NCBI GenBank assembly: GCA_900323505.1
Contig: OOIN01000034.1
Coordinates: forward strand, 372,001 to 436,000
Source of the DNA: Ustilago trichophora
Lineage: Eukaryota; Basidiomycota; Ustilaginomycetes; Ustilaginales; Ustilaginaceae
Reading direction: 5' to 3'
DNA length: 64,000 bases
The notes under the pieces: model-generated
The model's database searches: none
Told to the model about the DNA's origin: nothing
The model's input: the letters and a program-made list of their open reading frames with translations, nothing else
Position numbers and translations under genes: made by a program
In this document: one piece after another, positions 45,661-56,146 of the stretch
How positions within the stretch are numbered: the first letter of the stretch is position 1
Layout of the letters: each line of letters opens with the position of its first letter

Positions 45661-47043
45661 ATGTCCGACGCACAGCCTCCCAACGCCGGTGGCAACGGAG
45701 ACGACCGTCAGCCTCCCGCTGATACATCACAGGCTGGCCCTTCTACTGCCACAGCTGACGGTGATGCCAAGATGGCCCCCGTCGAGCCTGAAGAGGAGCC
45801 CCTCGACCAAGAAATCCTCGACGCACCCATCGACGAAATCCAGACGCGCACTCGTCTCCTCGAGAACGATGTCAAAGTGATGCGTTCCGAACATATGCGT
45901 CTGATGCACGAGCAGTCGTCCAAACGCGACATGATCAAGGACAACAGCGACAAGATCAAGCAGAACAAGATGCTCCCCTACCTCGTCGGTAACGTCGTCG
46001 AGATTCTCGACATTGATCCTGACATCGATGAGGATTCCGAGGAGGGTGCCAATGTGGATCTGGATGCTAGGCGTAAAGGCAAGTGCGCTGTCATCAAAAC
46101 TAGTACACGCCAGACAATCTTTTTGCCCTTGATTGGATTGGTCCCCGCTGAAGAGCTTCGGCCGGGAGACCTGATCGGTGTCAACAAGGACAGCTATTTG
46201 GTCTTGGACAAGCTCCCCGCAGAGTACGATTCGCGTGTCAAAGCTATGGAAGTCGACGAGCGTCCTACGGAAACCTACACCGACATTGGAGGTCTCGACA
46301 AGCAGATCGAAGAACTCGTTGAAGCCATCGTCCTACCCATGCAGCAAGAGCAAAAGTTTAAGAACTTGGGTATTCGACCACCCAAAGGTGCGCTCATGTA
46401 CGGACCACCTGGAACGGGCAAAACGCTTCTGGCGCGTGCCTGTGCCGCTCAAACCAACGCCTGTTATCTCAAACTTGCCGGCCCTTCTCTTGTCCAAATG
46501 TTTATCGGAGACGGAGCCAAATTGGTTCGAGACGCCTTCGAGTTGGCCAAAGAAAAAGCCCCCGCCATCATCTTTATCGACGAGCTGGATGCGATAGGAA
46601 CCAAACGTTTTGACTCTGACAAATCCGGAGACCGAGAAGTGCAAAGAACCATGCTGGAGCTCCTTAACCAGCTCGACGGTTTTTCCTCGGATGAGAGGAT
46701 CAAAGTCATCGCTGCCACCAACCGAATCGACATCTTGGACCCTGCACTGTTGCGATCGGGTAGATTGGATAGGAAGATTGAATTCCCCTTGCCTAATGAA
46801 GAGGCAAGGGCTCGAATCATGGAGATTCACTCGAGAAAAATGGCCGTAGGTCCCAATGTCAACTTTGAGGAGCTGGCAAGGTCAACGGACGAGATGAACG
46901 GCGCTCAGTTGAAGGCCGTTTGTGTAGAGGCAGGAATGATCGCACTCAGGGAAGGTGCAACGGTGTTGGATCATGAACATTTCCATGGAGGTATTCAGGA
47001 GGTGCAGGCTAAGAAGAAGAATGACCAGTTCTACTTTTCCTAA
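45661..47043 (+). CDS. RPT5: 26S proteasome ATPase Rpt5 (PSMC3)
   Basis: AAA+ subunit of the proteasome base that unfolds substrates. Single exon, 460 residues. An acidic N-terminal tail precedes a coiled coil (~55-105) and an OB domain (~105-190, [18 protein letters not shown]). The AAA domain has Walker A GPPGTGKT (~248), pore loop [23 protein letters not shown], Walker [12 protein letters not shown] (~303), and arginine-finger region [20 protein letters not shown]. The GG-x-EVQAKKK end identifies Rpt5. The C-terminus is FYFS rather than the usual hydrophobic-Tyr-X end (for example FYA or YYA), so the penultimate residue is Phe. The frame and stop are clear. Confidence 0.96.
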   Translation: MSDAQPPNAGGNGDDRQPPADTSQAGPSTATADGDAKMAPVEPEEEPLDQEILDAPIDEIQTRTRLLENDVKVMRSEHMRLMHEQSSKRDMIKDNSDKIKQNKMLPYLVGNVVEILDIDPDIDEDSEEGANVDLDARRKGKCAVIKTSTRQTIFLPLIGLVPAEELRPGDLIGVNKDSYLVLDKLPAEYDSRVKAMEVDERPTETYTDIGGLDKQIEELVEAIVLPMQQEQKFKNLGIRPPKGALMYGPPGTGKTLLARACAAQTNACYLKLAGPSLVQMFIGDGAKLVRDAFELAKEKAPAIIFIDELDAIGTKRFDSDKSGDREVQRTMLELLNQLDGFSSDERIKVIAATNRIDILDPALLRSGRLDRKIEFPLPNEEARARIMEIHSRKMAVGPNVNFEELARSTDEMNGAQLKAVCVEAGMIALREGATVLDHEHFHGGIQEVQAKKKNDQFYFS

Positions 47044-47257
47044 TCGCCAACAAGACGATGGAGGAGAATTTAAACAATGTCATTTCGATCAATTTGCTCT
47101 CAGACTTTTTCTTTGGTTGTGTTGGCTCGCGTGTATGGTTTGGATGCAGATCAAGCCTGTGTTTCTAAGCAGAGTTGAACGCAGTGCATCGTTGAGCAAT
47201 GCAACCGATGAAGTGGTTACAAATTGCAAAGTGAATAAAACAACTCTTAGAATACAA

Positions 47258-49162
47258 TTACGATAGATCATCCCAACCCGTTAAATCCTCTCCATCACCA
47301 TCAATGTTCTCTTGGGTAGATTCCAGCTTGACCACTTTTGACTTTTCATCTTGTGGTTCATCTTGAATGCGATGGTTCAAGAGAAAGATGGGTTCGGGTT
47401 CCGCTTTGACCCTAATGGTGAGATCTGCGGGTGATGTAAAGGTGGGGGAAGTTGATTCTGGTTTAATTGTCACGGTTGCGTCTGAAGGGTCTTCGAGGAC
47501 AGCGTCGGGTATCGATGCTTTTGAAGGCTCTGCTTTTACCGCTGGCTTGTTTGCTGGTGCGGGTTCGACGTCGGACGGTGCGAGTGGGGGTGGGGAAGGT
47601 GTCGGTGTCGGTGCTGATGCTTCTAATGGTGAAGCTGTCGGTTCGGCAGCTGCAACGGCTTCTTGCGGCTCGGAAGCTTCTAACTGGGACGACTGGCTTG
47701 CAACTCGCTTCTGGAGCGCATCCAACGCCTTTTGTCTGGCCAACCAAAGCCGTTGCCCCTTGTCAATCGTCAAATCCTCATAGGCATTCACCTTATCTTC
47801 CACCGTTGCTTCCTCTCTACCTTGCAGCTTAGCCTTGAACAGGTCAATCTTTCGGTCCAGATGCTGAATCCTCAATCTAAACTCTTCTACCTCCATCTTT
47901 TGCATATGCTCCTGCAACGCTGCCCTAGCAGCATTTTCGATATGATCGAACCTGGCTGGACCCAGCAGCTCACCTCCATACCATCTACTCACCACCACGA
48001 GCACGTCGGATGCGCCCTCGTCTCGGGCAACACGGAGCACTCTATCGCCTCCCCATCGCTCACCATCGTCCTCTTTCTCTTCTTGTAGAGAAAAGTCGTC
48101 AGGGCCAGAGAGACCGGTGCGACCACGTTTGAGCTCGAGAACTCGATAGGCGTACATGTCGTGAGAGGCGCCTCGTTTGCTAGAGGGTGCATTTGCGAAT
48201 TGCGGGGGGAGAAGGGTGACGGGTACCGTAGGGTGGACAACACGGGTGAGATGGGAGAGGAGGGCAGAAATGTAGGCGGAGGAGGTGGTGAGGAGGGGGT
48301 ATACGTAGCCGATGAATAGAGATGATCGGTCGGTGATTTGGGCCGCGGTGCAGGTGGTGGGCATGGGAAGGGATGAAGAGAGTTCGGAGGTGGAAGAGGC
48401 GGCTGTGGGTGGTTTGCCTAGCCAGGCGGTCAGTGATGGTGGAGCAGCTGCTGAAGAAGAGGAGGGTTGCTGAGATGGTTTCGCTGAGGAGGGAGCGGAG
48501 GTGGCGGGGGCAGCAGGATTAGAGGCCGCTTCCTTGCGACGCCGCACGTCGGCCCATGCAGCCGCTGCTTCGACTTCAGCTTGAGCTCGCTCTGCTTCTT
48601 CGTCAAACGAGTCGTGCTGTTCATCTTCCTCGTCGTGGACACCGTCCTCCGTTGAAGCTTGCTCTGCCGGAGTCTTATCCTTTCCGCTCCGACGCTTCTC
48701 CTTGCTCACTGTTGCAGACTTGAAAGCTGTCTTTTTTGATTTTTTCGGCGCAGGCTCAACCTCATCGTCGGAGTAGGCCTGTCCGCCATGATCGTCGCTA
48801 TCCTCTGAGCTAGCCTGGCGTCGTTGTCGTTTACTTCGCCTCGTAGACCGTGAAGAAGCAGGCTCTGGCGGCTGCCACTCATCTTCCGAGTCGTCTTGAT
48901 CTGGGATGTCTTCTGGGTTTAGATCGTCTTCATCCTCATCTAAGTTGCTGTTTGCATCACCTTGCTCTACTCTTGAGCTTGAGTCCTCATTTTCCGAGTG
49001 TTGTGATGCTACATGGCCATTTGCGGACGCAGCTAGAATTGCCTGCCGTTCTTCTTCCAGTTCTCGTGCCAGCTCATCATCGAAGGTGTCGTCTTCGAGA
49101 GTATCCTGGTCTAGGTCCGCATCGTTGACAGCAATAGATTGCTCTTTGCGCCGCTGCGACAT
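47258..49162 (-). CDS. Impact-N (UPF0029) domain protein with acidic N-terminus
   Basis: Single exon, 634 residues. Residues 1-220 are acidic and charged, with KR-rich nuclear-type patches (STRRSKRQRRQ, PAPKKSKKTAF). The Impact-type domain covers about residues 275-420. Its signature is VVVSRWYGGELLGPARFDHIENAARAAL, shared with Yih1/IMPACT and YigZ. A coiled coil follows (MEVEEFRLRIQHLDRKIDLF). No RWD domain of the Gcn1-binding type is visible at the N-terminus, so a Gcn2-inhibitor role cannot be assumed. The last 95 residues hold four SUMO-consensus motifs (VKAE, IKPE, VKAE, VKLE). It diverges from CLASP. Confidence 0.8.
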   Translation of the reverse strand: MSQRRKEQSIAVNDADLDQDTLEDDTFDDELARELEEERQAILAASANGHVASQHSENEDSSSRVEQGDANSNLDEDEDDLNPEDIPDQDDSEDEWQPPEPASSRSTRRSKRQRRQASSEDSDDHGGQAYSDDEVEPAPKKSKKTAFKSATVSKEKRRSGKDKTPAEQASTEDGVHDEEDEQHDSFDEEAERAQAEVEAAAAWADVRRRKEAASNPAAPATSAPSSAKPSQQPSSSSAAAPPSLTAWLGKPPTAASSTSELSSSLPMPTTCTAAQITDRSSLFIGYVYPLLTTSSAYISALLSHLTRVVHPTVPVTLLPPQFANAPSSKRGASHDMYAYRVLELKRGRTGLSGPDDFSLQEEKEDDGERWGGDRVLRVARDEGASDVLVVVSRWYGGELLGPARFDHIENAARAALQEHMQKMEVEEFRLRIQHLDRKIDLFKAKLQGREEATVEDKVNAYEDLTIDKGQRLWLARQKALDALQKRVASQSSQLEASEPQEAVAAAEPTASPLEASAPTPTPSPPPLAPSDVEPAPANKPAVKAEPSKASIPDAVLEDPSDATVTIKPESTSPTFTSPADLTIRVKAEPEPIFLLNHRIQDEPQDEKSKVVKLESTQENIDGDGEDLTGWDDLS

Positions 49163-49718
49163 CGTGTCTAGGTATGAGATGAAGCAGCAGCGCTAAGACT
49201 GCTTCGTTATGTCGGTGGATGGGTGTGACAAGACAGCAACGAAGGATGTCGACTCAGCATTTCTTTTGGAATTCAAAGAAAAAAGGGTTCAACGAGGCGT
49301 GGTATTGCATGCTGCAGCAGAAAAAAGTGGAGGCATGGAATAATAATGACGATGTTACGTCGAATGAATCTTAGGTTTGAGGCAGGAAAAAAAATAAAAT
49401 GCGAGACGCGTCGGTCTTGCGTTGGCGTCAGAACAACACTTTGCGAGCATCAACAGCTGTGACATTTGGCTGCAGCTCGTATGCAAAGTTGTCCTTTCTT
49501 CTTGTTCCTCCATCTCTATCAAGCTTGGATCCATCAACCATCGACCCACAACTCTATCAGTTTAAACAAAAAGAGGAAGCCTGCTCTCTAGATCGAAAAC
49601 CAATCAGCTCGATCTTTTCTTCTACTTCACTTTCAGGTCGACATCTTCTCAGGAACTTTTTTAACACGACCGGCGTGCGTGTCACAAGCCTCTTCATTCT
49701 TGAAACATACAGACAGCC
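49163..49718. other. Divergent spacer, Impact-domain gene and CLASP
   Basis: About 555 bases, AT-richer, with both promoters. No clear TATA box or additional gene. Confidence 0.45.
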
Positions 49719-52700
49719 ATGGCGGACCCAGACGCGATCTACGAACTCGCACAACGTATAGAATCCAACATTGATGTAGACAAACGAGTCGCCGCCTTGC
49801 ACTCACTACAATCCCAACTCGAAACCGCAGGCTATGTCGTCGAACCAGATGCTGTTACTTCGGCTGTCAAGGTGACGCTCAAGCATGCCAATCAATCCTT
49901 AAGCAGCGCCTCGCTCTCTTTTATTCCGACATACGCCTCCATGATTTACTCTGGCGATGGTTCCGAATCGCATTCTGTCCTCAACCACAACGTCCGCATG
50001 CTCATCAACTCGGTCACCCTGCTCGTTATCGAAAAGCTCGGCGATCAGAAGGAGCGCGTTAGGGAGGCTGCACGTACTGCTCTTGTCGAGCTCGGCAATG
50101 CCGCTTATGCCATTAGCTCCGGTCACATTATGACATCCGGCAAGGGAAAAGAGACAGAGACACCGCTTGGCATCTTTGAACGCACACTTCGCGAGGCTGG
50201 TCTTGCCGCCAAGTTCGCAAGGATCAGGGAGCAGGCCGTGTTGCTGCTTCCGATCCTACGACAGAACTGCGAAAAGTATCCCGTCAGGCCATTGCTGCCA
50301 ATCACGGTAGAGCTGTTGTCAGATGCGGATGCTATGGTGAGGGAGGGCGCACGGTCGACGCTGATAGCCCTGTTCAGCAGCGCAACACCCGCCGCGAAAG
50401 CAGATCTCAAGAAGGAACTCGACAAAAAGGCAATTCGCAAGCAGACGGCAGATGGCATTCTTCGCGAAGTCCTGGGCGCACCATCCGCCGCTGCAGCTCC
50501 GGCGCCGAGTCCGGCAGCACCGACGTCTTTCGCCCCCATCAATCGCAATCATGCCGCGCCTTCTTATGCCGAGACCGAAACGCCAACACACGCCAAGCCT
50601 GCTCCTGCTTCAAGCTCCGCTTCCCATGCGTCGGCAGGTGCTGCAAGCGTATCAGCATCGACCACCGCAGCAGCAGATGACATCCGTCCAGTCTACATTG
50701 CCTCGCGCTCGGACCTTGAACGCACTTTCGGCACCATGCTACCCTTCTTTGAGAGCAAAGAATCCGAACACAACTGGCTCAACCGAGAGCAGTCTATGAT
50801 CAAAATTCGTGGTCTCGTCGTATCTGGTGCCCATCGCCAGTTTGGCGAATCCTTCTTCGTCAGCCAGCTCAAGACCGCACAAGAAGGCATCCTCAAGTGC
50901 GTTGCCAGCCTGCGTACCACTTTGTCGATGCATGCCATTCATCTGGTCCAAGAGCTGGCAATAGAGCTAGGTGATGATCTCGCACCCTGCGTCGAAGCCT
51001 TCTTGATCAACCTCACTGCCATGGCCGGATTCACGAAGAAGCTCATCGCCAACGCCACGCAGGAAGCAGCGGCGGCCATTATGATCAACGTCAGCTTCCG
51101 CCCTCTTTATCTGCAGCTCATCTGGCAAGGTATTCAGGATAAGAATGTCGCGACGCGCACAGCAGCCGGTGATCATCTGTGCACGGTCCTCAACCACCAC
51201 GCTGCGCATCGAAAGCATGCTGTTGAATCGCATGGAGGGCTGGATCTATTGGATAAGAGCTTACGAAAGGGTGTGGGGGACTCGAATCCGGCAGCTCGGA
51301 CAAAAGCGAGAGAGGCGTTCTGGATCTTCCATGGGTACTGGCCCGATCAGGCCAATGCTATCTTGAACTCCTTGGATGCGTCGACGAGGAAGCAGGTTGC
51401 TGCGATGGCGCCGGCGGATGTAGAGCCGGCCGTAGTGGAGGAGGTAAAGCCAAAGATCGGAGGTGCGCCAGTCAGAGCCAGGCCAGGTGGAGCGAGTATG
51501 GCCTTGATTCAGGCGAAGAAGGCTGCTGCGATGAAGGCGGCACAGGAGAGAGAGAGGAAGAAGGCGGAAGAGGCTGCGGCTGCACATGAGGCTCGGGTTG
51601 CTGCTGCTCGCGAGGCTTTGGCCGAACAACAGCAGCAGCAGCAACAGCAACAGTATCACGCGCAGGCAGACGAGTTCGCCACACCCGTGGCAGCACACAA
51701 GAAGAGCACCGGATTTATGCCGACCCGCAACCGTCAGCCGAATCAGGGAGTCCATCTGAAGCCTGCAACCGAGCTCTCTGCACTTGTCAGCCCAACAGCA
51801 CACCAACGCATCGAAGCTGCAGTCTCTGTACCCCTCCCCACCAGTCCTTCTCCTCACGAAACACCTCAGGCTCGCATCAGCAGTGCCTCTCTCTCTCAAA
51901 CCAGCTCCGAGACCACTTCCTCCCAGCCCCGCTCTCCGGGTTTGAGTCCGATGGCAGCCCGCAACCGAGCCATCTCCTCCTCATCCTTCTCGTCCCAAGG
52001 ATCTGGCACGACATCCTCCGCCCGCCATGCCACATCCACGGGCACCCCGCGCACCCACCGTCCAACAAATAATCTTGACGCCGACCTCCAAGATCTTAGC
52101 ATATCGAGCATTACCGATGGCGACGATACTGCCGATGCAACGGCCCAACCGCGTGAATTTACCACCACACAAGATGATACAATACAGCTCACTCCCGAAG
52201 ACGCATCGATGGACTTGATGGGGATGAACTTTAGTTCTCCCTTCAAGATCCCGCCTTCCTCCGCTGCTTCGGCAGGCAGAGCTGGGAAAACGCAATCAGT
52301 CCTGGTAGAACGTCAGAATACACCGCAGAAGCATAGAGCTGTCTCGACTTCGAGTAGCTCTAGCGCCAATTCGGCGACGACGACACCGGGTAGTGCGGTG
52401 AGGAGGTCAGGGTTGCCGAGACCGGTATCGATGATCCATTCGCCTTCGCCTACGAGTAATGGTGGAGGGATGCAGCCTTTCCCCAGGTCCAGTTCGAACA
52501 GAATGCTCGCCTCTACGCCCTCTCGCCAGCAGCCGCCACAGCCACCAGTCAATAGCGGAGCAGTGAACGTGCTAGAAAACAGAGCAAAGCGATTGGACTC
52601 GCACGCAGCATCAAGTCCGGCCAAAGCCAAACCGGAAGTTTTGTCCTGGATTGCTGCCCTTTCCTCTCGCACTGCTGATCTGCGCACTTTCCGCCGTCTT

Positions 52701-53543
52701 GCTAGGCTCAGTGTCGAGTTCAAAGCCACCTCCTCCAATACTACTTCTGACGAGGATGAGGGGGATGAAACGGTGCTGAGACCTGGTCCATATTCGTCTG
52801 CCTCAGTCGGCGCCAGTGAGGAAGCTGATAACTTTAGCAGTGGCACGGAGGCCTGGTTGGAAGATGATCTGTTCATCTCGCTCCTCGATGGTCTGCAAAA
52901 GTATCTGGATAGCGAAGGCACGGGGATTAGTGCGGATCTGCAATTAAGCGCTCAGGTAGTGTTGCATCGATTGGTGGAGAATCAGTTCCCACTCTTCCCG
53001 GCAACCGCAAGAGAGAAGAGCTTGGTAGAAAGAGCCCTTTCCTCCATCGCTACTTTGACAAGCACCACCACCACCGCCACCGGCAAAGGTGCTGCTTCAA
53101 GCTCGTCAGTCGTAGCCAAAAAAGCAGCTATTCAAGGATGGGAAAGCATTCTCTCCACCTGGGCAACCCATTGCGATCCCGTATTGGGCTTTGACATTCT
53201 GCTCTCCTCCACTTCTACTTCAATCCAAGCTTCGGGATCGGAAATATTGACAAGTGCGATTCTAAAAAGCGCCTACACTCCACTCCTCCTGAGGCTTCCA
53301 GCCGAACTGCTTCTAGAAGACTTTCTCCCTCGTCTTTCCACCCTTGTCACAGAATCCCTCTCCGCTTCAACCCCAGATTTGCGTTTGGCAGCTACAACTA
53401 TGCTGAAAAAAATCAACCACAAGTTAAACAATCAAGGCGTAAAAGCTGACCAAAGTCATACTCGAATCTTTTCGGCTTTAGGCTTGCAACATGGAGAAAA
53501 GCAAAGATTGGACGTTTTGATGTACTACTTTTCGAAAAAGTAA
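49719..53543 (+). CDS. STU1: CLASP-family microtubule-binding protein (Stu1/Cls1)
   Basis: Promotes microtubule rescue and spindle stability by TOG domains. Single exon, 1274 residues. A TOG-like HEAT array lies at residues ~1-230 (VIEKLGDQKERVREAARTALVELG). A CLASP_N TOG follows at ~320-560 (WLNREQSMIKIRGLVVSGAH, TLSMHAIHLVQELAIELGDDLAPCVEAFL, REAFWIFHGYWP). A basic coiled-coil segment (~610-650) ends in a Gln run. Ser/Thr/Pro-rich linkers contain SPG, TPR and SxIP-like contexts. A C-terminal helical domain covers ~1060-1270. Order and length match fungal Stu1/Cls1. Confidence 0.9.
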   Translation: MADPDAIYELAQRIESNIDVDKRVAALHSLQSQLETAGYVVEPDAVTSAVKVTLKHANQSLSSASLSFIPTYASMIYSGDGSESHSVLNHNVRMLINSVTLLVIEKLGDQKERVREAARTALVELGNAAYAISSGHIMTSGKGKETETPLGIFERTLREAGLAAKFARIREQAVLLLPILRQNCEKYPVRPLLPITVELLSDADAMVREGARSTLIALFSSATPAAKADLKKELDKKAIRKQTADGILREVLGAPSAAAAPAPSPAAPTSFAPINRNHAAPSYAETETPTHAKPAPASSSASHASAGAASVSASTTAAADDIRPVYIASRSDLERTFGTMLPFFESKESEHNWLNREQSMIKIRGLVVSGAHRQFGESFFVSQLKTAQEGILKCVASLRTTLSMHAIHLVQELAIELGDDLAPCVEAFLINLTAMAGFTKKLIANATQEAAAAIMINVSFRPLYLQLIWQGIQDKNVATRTAAGDHLCTVLNHHAAHRKHAVESHGGLDLLDKSLRKGVGDSNPAARTKAREAFWIFHGYWPDQANAILNSLDASTRKQVAAMAPADVEPAVVEEVKPKIGGAPVRARPGGASMALIQAKKAAAMKAAQERERKKAEEAAAAHEARVAAAREALAEQQQQQQQQQYHAQADEFATPVAAHKKSTGFMPTRNRQPNQGVHLKPATELSALVSPTAHQRIEAAVSVPLPTSPSPHETPQARISSASLSQTSSETTSSQPRSPGLSPMAARNRAISSSSFSSQGSGTTSSARHATSTGTPRTHRPTNNLDADLQDLSISSITDGDDTADATAQPREFTTTQDDTIQLTPEDASMDLMGMNFSSPFKIPPSSAASAGRAGKTQSVLVERQNTPQKHRAVSTSSSSSANSATTTPGSAVRRSGLPRPVSMIHSPSPTSNGGGMQPFPRSSSNRMLASTPSRQQPPQPPVNSGAVNVLENRAKRLDSHAASSPAKAKPEVLSWIAALSSRTADLRTFRRLARLSVEFKATSSNTTSDEDEGDETVLRPGPYSSASVGASEEADNFSSGTEAWLEDDLFISLLDGLQKYLDSEGTGISADLQLSAQVVLHRLVENQFPLFPATAREKSLVERALSSIATLTSTTTTATGKGAASSSSVVAKKAAIQGWESILSTWATHCDPVLGFDILLSSTSTSIQASGSEILTSAILKSAYTPLLLRLPAELLLEDFLPRLSTLVTESLSASTPDLRLAATTMLKKINHKLNNQGVKADQSHTRIFSALGLQHGEKQRLDVLMYYFSKK

Positions 53544-53584
53544 AACCCCTTTTTTCTGTCTAGGCAGAGACTTAAGAAAGCGAT

Positions 53585-53616
<32 letters not shown>

Positions 53617-53736
53617 TTCAATGCAAAAATATGCTCTTCGCTTTGGAAGTTTGTTGTTCGGTTGTGGATTGTGTGTTGTGTTGAATGGTTGGATTGTGTG
53701 AATGCATGCAATGGGAATGTGTGTATATATACTGTA

Positions 53737-53774
<38 letters not shown>

Positions 53775-53840
53775 GGGGAGAGAGGGAAAGTCTGTATCTG
53801 CCCATATGCAAATGCCACGAGCAGCAAGTCTATTCACTGT
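53544..53840. other. Convergent spacer with microsatellites
   Basis: A (GA)n run at 53585-53610, then (TG)n at 53736-53753 passing directly into (AG)n at 53754-53774. No gene. Confidence 0.7.
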
Positions 53841-55367
53841 TCAAGAGGACAAGCTAACCGGAGTCAAAAGCACCCTCGCTCGAACTTCTACTTCCTCAAT
53901 CCTCCTTTGACACCAATCAACCTGTTCTCCAAGCCAAACTTTACCTGTTTTCCCCTTCTCTTGCCCATATACCTGACTCTGTTTGTCTGCATTTTCGCCT
54001 TGATGAGACTGAATCCAGAGCTCGGACGTTTCAACACTATCCATTTCCGCACGCCATTGCTGGATTAATCCTTTGAGCGTTTTCAACTTGCGTGCTGCAT
54101 CGGCGGTGGTGGATTTGGTAATCTGCGTATGTTCGTGCAAGCTGGTCAAAGAAGTGAGGAGGGTAGAGGTGGAGGTGTAGAAGGGAGCAAACAGGGTGCT
54201 GTCTATTGCTGGTGTGGTGGAGGAATGGGAAGACGAGGGGATGTCGGTGATGGTCGTATCGGAGGCTAGAGAGGCCGTGCTTCGGTGTCGTCTTGCTAGA
54301 GACCTTGTTGGGGAAGAGGCTAGGTGGGTGGAGAAGGAGTCAGATTCCTCTTCGTCCTCTTCGACCTCAGGAAGCGCCACAGACAAAGACGTATCGGGGG
54401 TAAAGGGGTTCAGCTCGGCCCCGTACGAATGACTGCTGGTGCTGTTGCTGCTTGACAATCCAAATACACCTCCCGAATTGTTTTCCGCCAAACTCCTCGC
54501 GAACCGCCGATCCAACTCTCTCAATTCTCTCAATTGTGCCTCCCGCTCAGCCGTACTCTGCGAAACCAGCTTGAGATAGTTGGCAGCAGCATATTCCAAC
54601 CTTGCCGTGTCTTCTTCTCCCATTTCGCCTGTCGTCGTTGTTGTTGTCGTGGTCGTGGTCGTGGTGGTTGTCGCCGCATCTAGGGCTGCTCCTCCTTGAG
54701 GGTTTCTCGTTGTTGAGAGTGAGGATAGGTGGGAAAGGAATGCCTGGGTGGCGGAGAAAGTCTCTTCTAGCTCAGCTGTTTGGGCCAAAGAAGCTAGGGT
54801 TGAAGAGATGGTGGTGGCTGTAGATGATGTGGCATCGCCGGGAACAGGGGTTGTGGTCGTGGTGGTTGAGGTGGAGGAGCGGGATGGTGAGGGGGGATTT
54901 AATAAGGTGGATTGTCGAGAGAGGTTCGAATACCGAGAAGATGATGTGGGAGAAGCTGTACCACTGGTGTACGCATCCAAGGTAGAAGCATTTAGAGACA
55001 TATAACCTGGCCGATCATCCTCCTCCCCTATGTGCTGCAATAACTCATCTCCCAATCTCCCTCCCCCCGCACCTCCGCTATATGCCGGATCCAATTCATC
55101 CGCCAAGCTCCCCGCACCATCACCACCAAGTTCCGAGGCTAAATCATTCCCATGCAAGTGTAAACCTTCCAGTTCAGCATCCAACTCAAACCCTCCTTGA
55201 TGATGACTATGATATTCATCCGCTAACGACGTTCCCGCTGCATATTCGCCGTTATGTGGGTGAGTCTGCAACTCATCTTGTTCACCCAGAAGCTCGTTTG
55301 TATGGTGGTAGGAAGAGTGATGGTGTAGATCTGCCAGCTCATCTGCTAGCGAGAAAGCTGGGTCCAT
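53841..55367 (-). CDS. Low-complexity protein with repeated LADEL motifs
   Basis: Single-exon frame, 508 residues from the ATG at 55367 (the frame opens earlier but without ATG). The first ~115 residues carry repeats of a short acidic amphipathic motif, as SLADELADL, NELLGEQDEL, SLADEY, ELDAELEGL, DLASELGG, SLADELDP and RLGDELL, spaced by His-, Gly- and Tyr-containing linkers. A Ser/Thr-rich middle has a Thr run near residue 245. A coiled-coil-like stretch lies around residues 255-300 (NYLKLVSQSTAEREAQLRELRELDRRFARSL). The C-terminal ~110 residues are helical (LTSLTSLHEHTQITKSTTADAARKLKTLKGLIQQWRAEM) and look best conserved. I do not recognise the family. Confidence 0.72.
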   Translation of the reverse strand: MDPAFSLADELADLHHHSSYHHTNELLGEQDELQTHPHNGEYAAGTSLADEYHSHHQGGFELDAELEGLHLHGNDLASELGGDGAGSLADELDPAYSGGAGGGRLGDELLQHIGEEDDRPGYMSLNASTLDAYTSGTASPTSSSRYSNLSRQSTLLNPPSPSRSSTSTTTTTTPVPGDATSSTATTISSTLASLAQTAELEETFSATQAFLSHLSSLSTTRNPQGGAALDAATTTTTTTTTTTTTTGEMGEEDTARLEYAAANYLKLVSQSTAEREAQLRELRELDRRFARSLAENNSGGVFGLSSSNSTSSHSYGAELNPFTPDTSLSVALPEVEEDEEESDSFSTHLASSPTRSLARRHRSTASLASDTTITDIPSSSHSSTTPAIDSTLFAPFYTSTSTLLTSLTSLHEHTQITKSTTADAARKLKTLKGLIQQWRAEMDSVETSELWIQSHQGENADKQSQVYGQEKGKTGKVWLGEQVDWCQRRIEEVEVRARVLLTPVSLSS

Positions 55368-56146
55368 CCTGCTCGACGCCTTTGAGCTACAGTGTGACTC
55401 CACTTGCAAAAGATGCTCCTCGTTTCGAACAGGTCCGGATTCAGCTTGTCTTTCTTGGCCGCAATGATATCGATCAGAGCTGAGCTGTGAGGCAAGACTT
55501 ATTCTCCCCGATCGACGGCGGAGGAGAGGCCGAAGGAGGTATGAAGGTAAAGTAAAGAGTAGCGTTGTTGGTGGGAACAAGTCAAACTATGTCTGTCAAA
55601 AGTGTTGGTCTCAACTCAAACCGCAACACGCATTCCGACACCCACACGCACACGCATGCACTCAAATTCACGCCCGCCTATGCACGGCTCTCATTTTGGC
55701 CTCTTTGCGTCACTTTTTTTTTTTTAATAAATACATAAAATTAAAATTCCGCACTCCTCATCACACACTCAACGGAATTGGTTCATCAGACAAAGTATAG
55801 AGAAGGGGCAGAGAAGGCAATAGAATCTTGCACTTCGAAGGTATTGCGAGGGGGGGGGGAAGAACATAGACTACTCTTACACATGGCGTAACCTGACCAA
55901 AGAAACTAAACATGAGACGCGAGAAGGGAAGGCCAAAAAAAAAGGCACTGGGTGTGAGTGTGGGGTTGAGGGACTGTAACGAAGAGGGGTTGGAATTGAG
56001 GTGAGAATACATTGGAAGCAAAGGGAGGTGGGAGGCCAAAGTAGTATTTAAAGGGATCCGGCGGGTGTGCTGTGCAGCAAACGTCGAGCTTAGGTCTAGC
56101 AATGCCCATCTATGCCGTCAAGTGCAGTATGGCCTTGATGCAATCC
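55368..56146. other. Intergenic between LADEL protein and LAMMER kinase
   Basis: Tandem minus-strand genes flank this ~780-base region: the LADEL-protein promoter on one side and the kinase 3' flank on the other. AT- and G-runs near 55715-55740 and 55850-55858. No gene seen. Confidence 0.5.
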
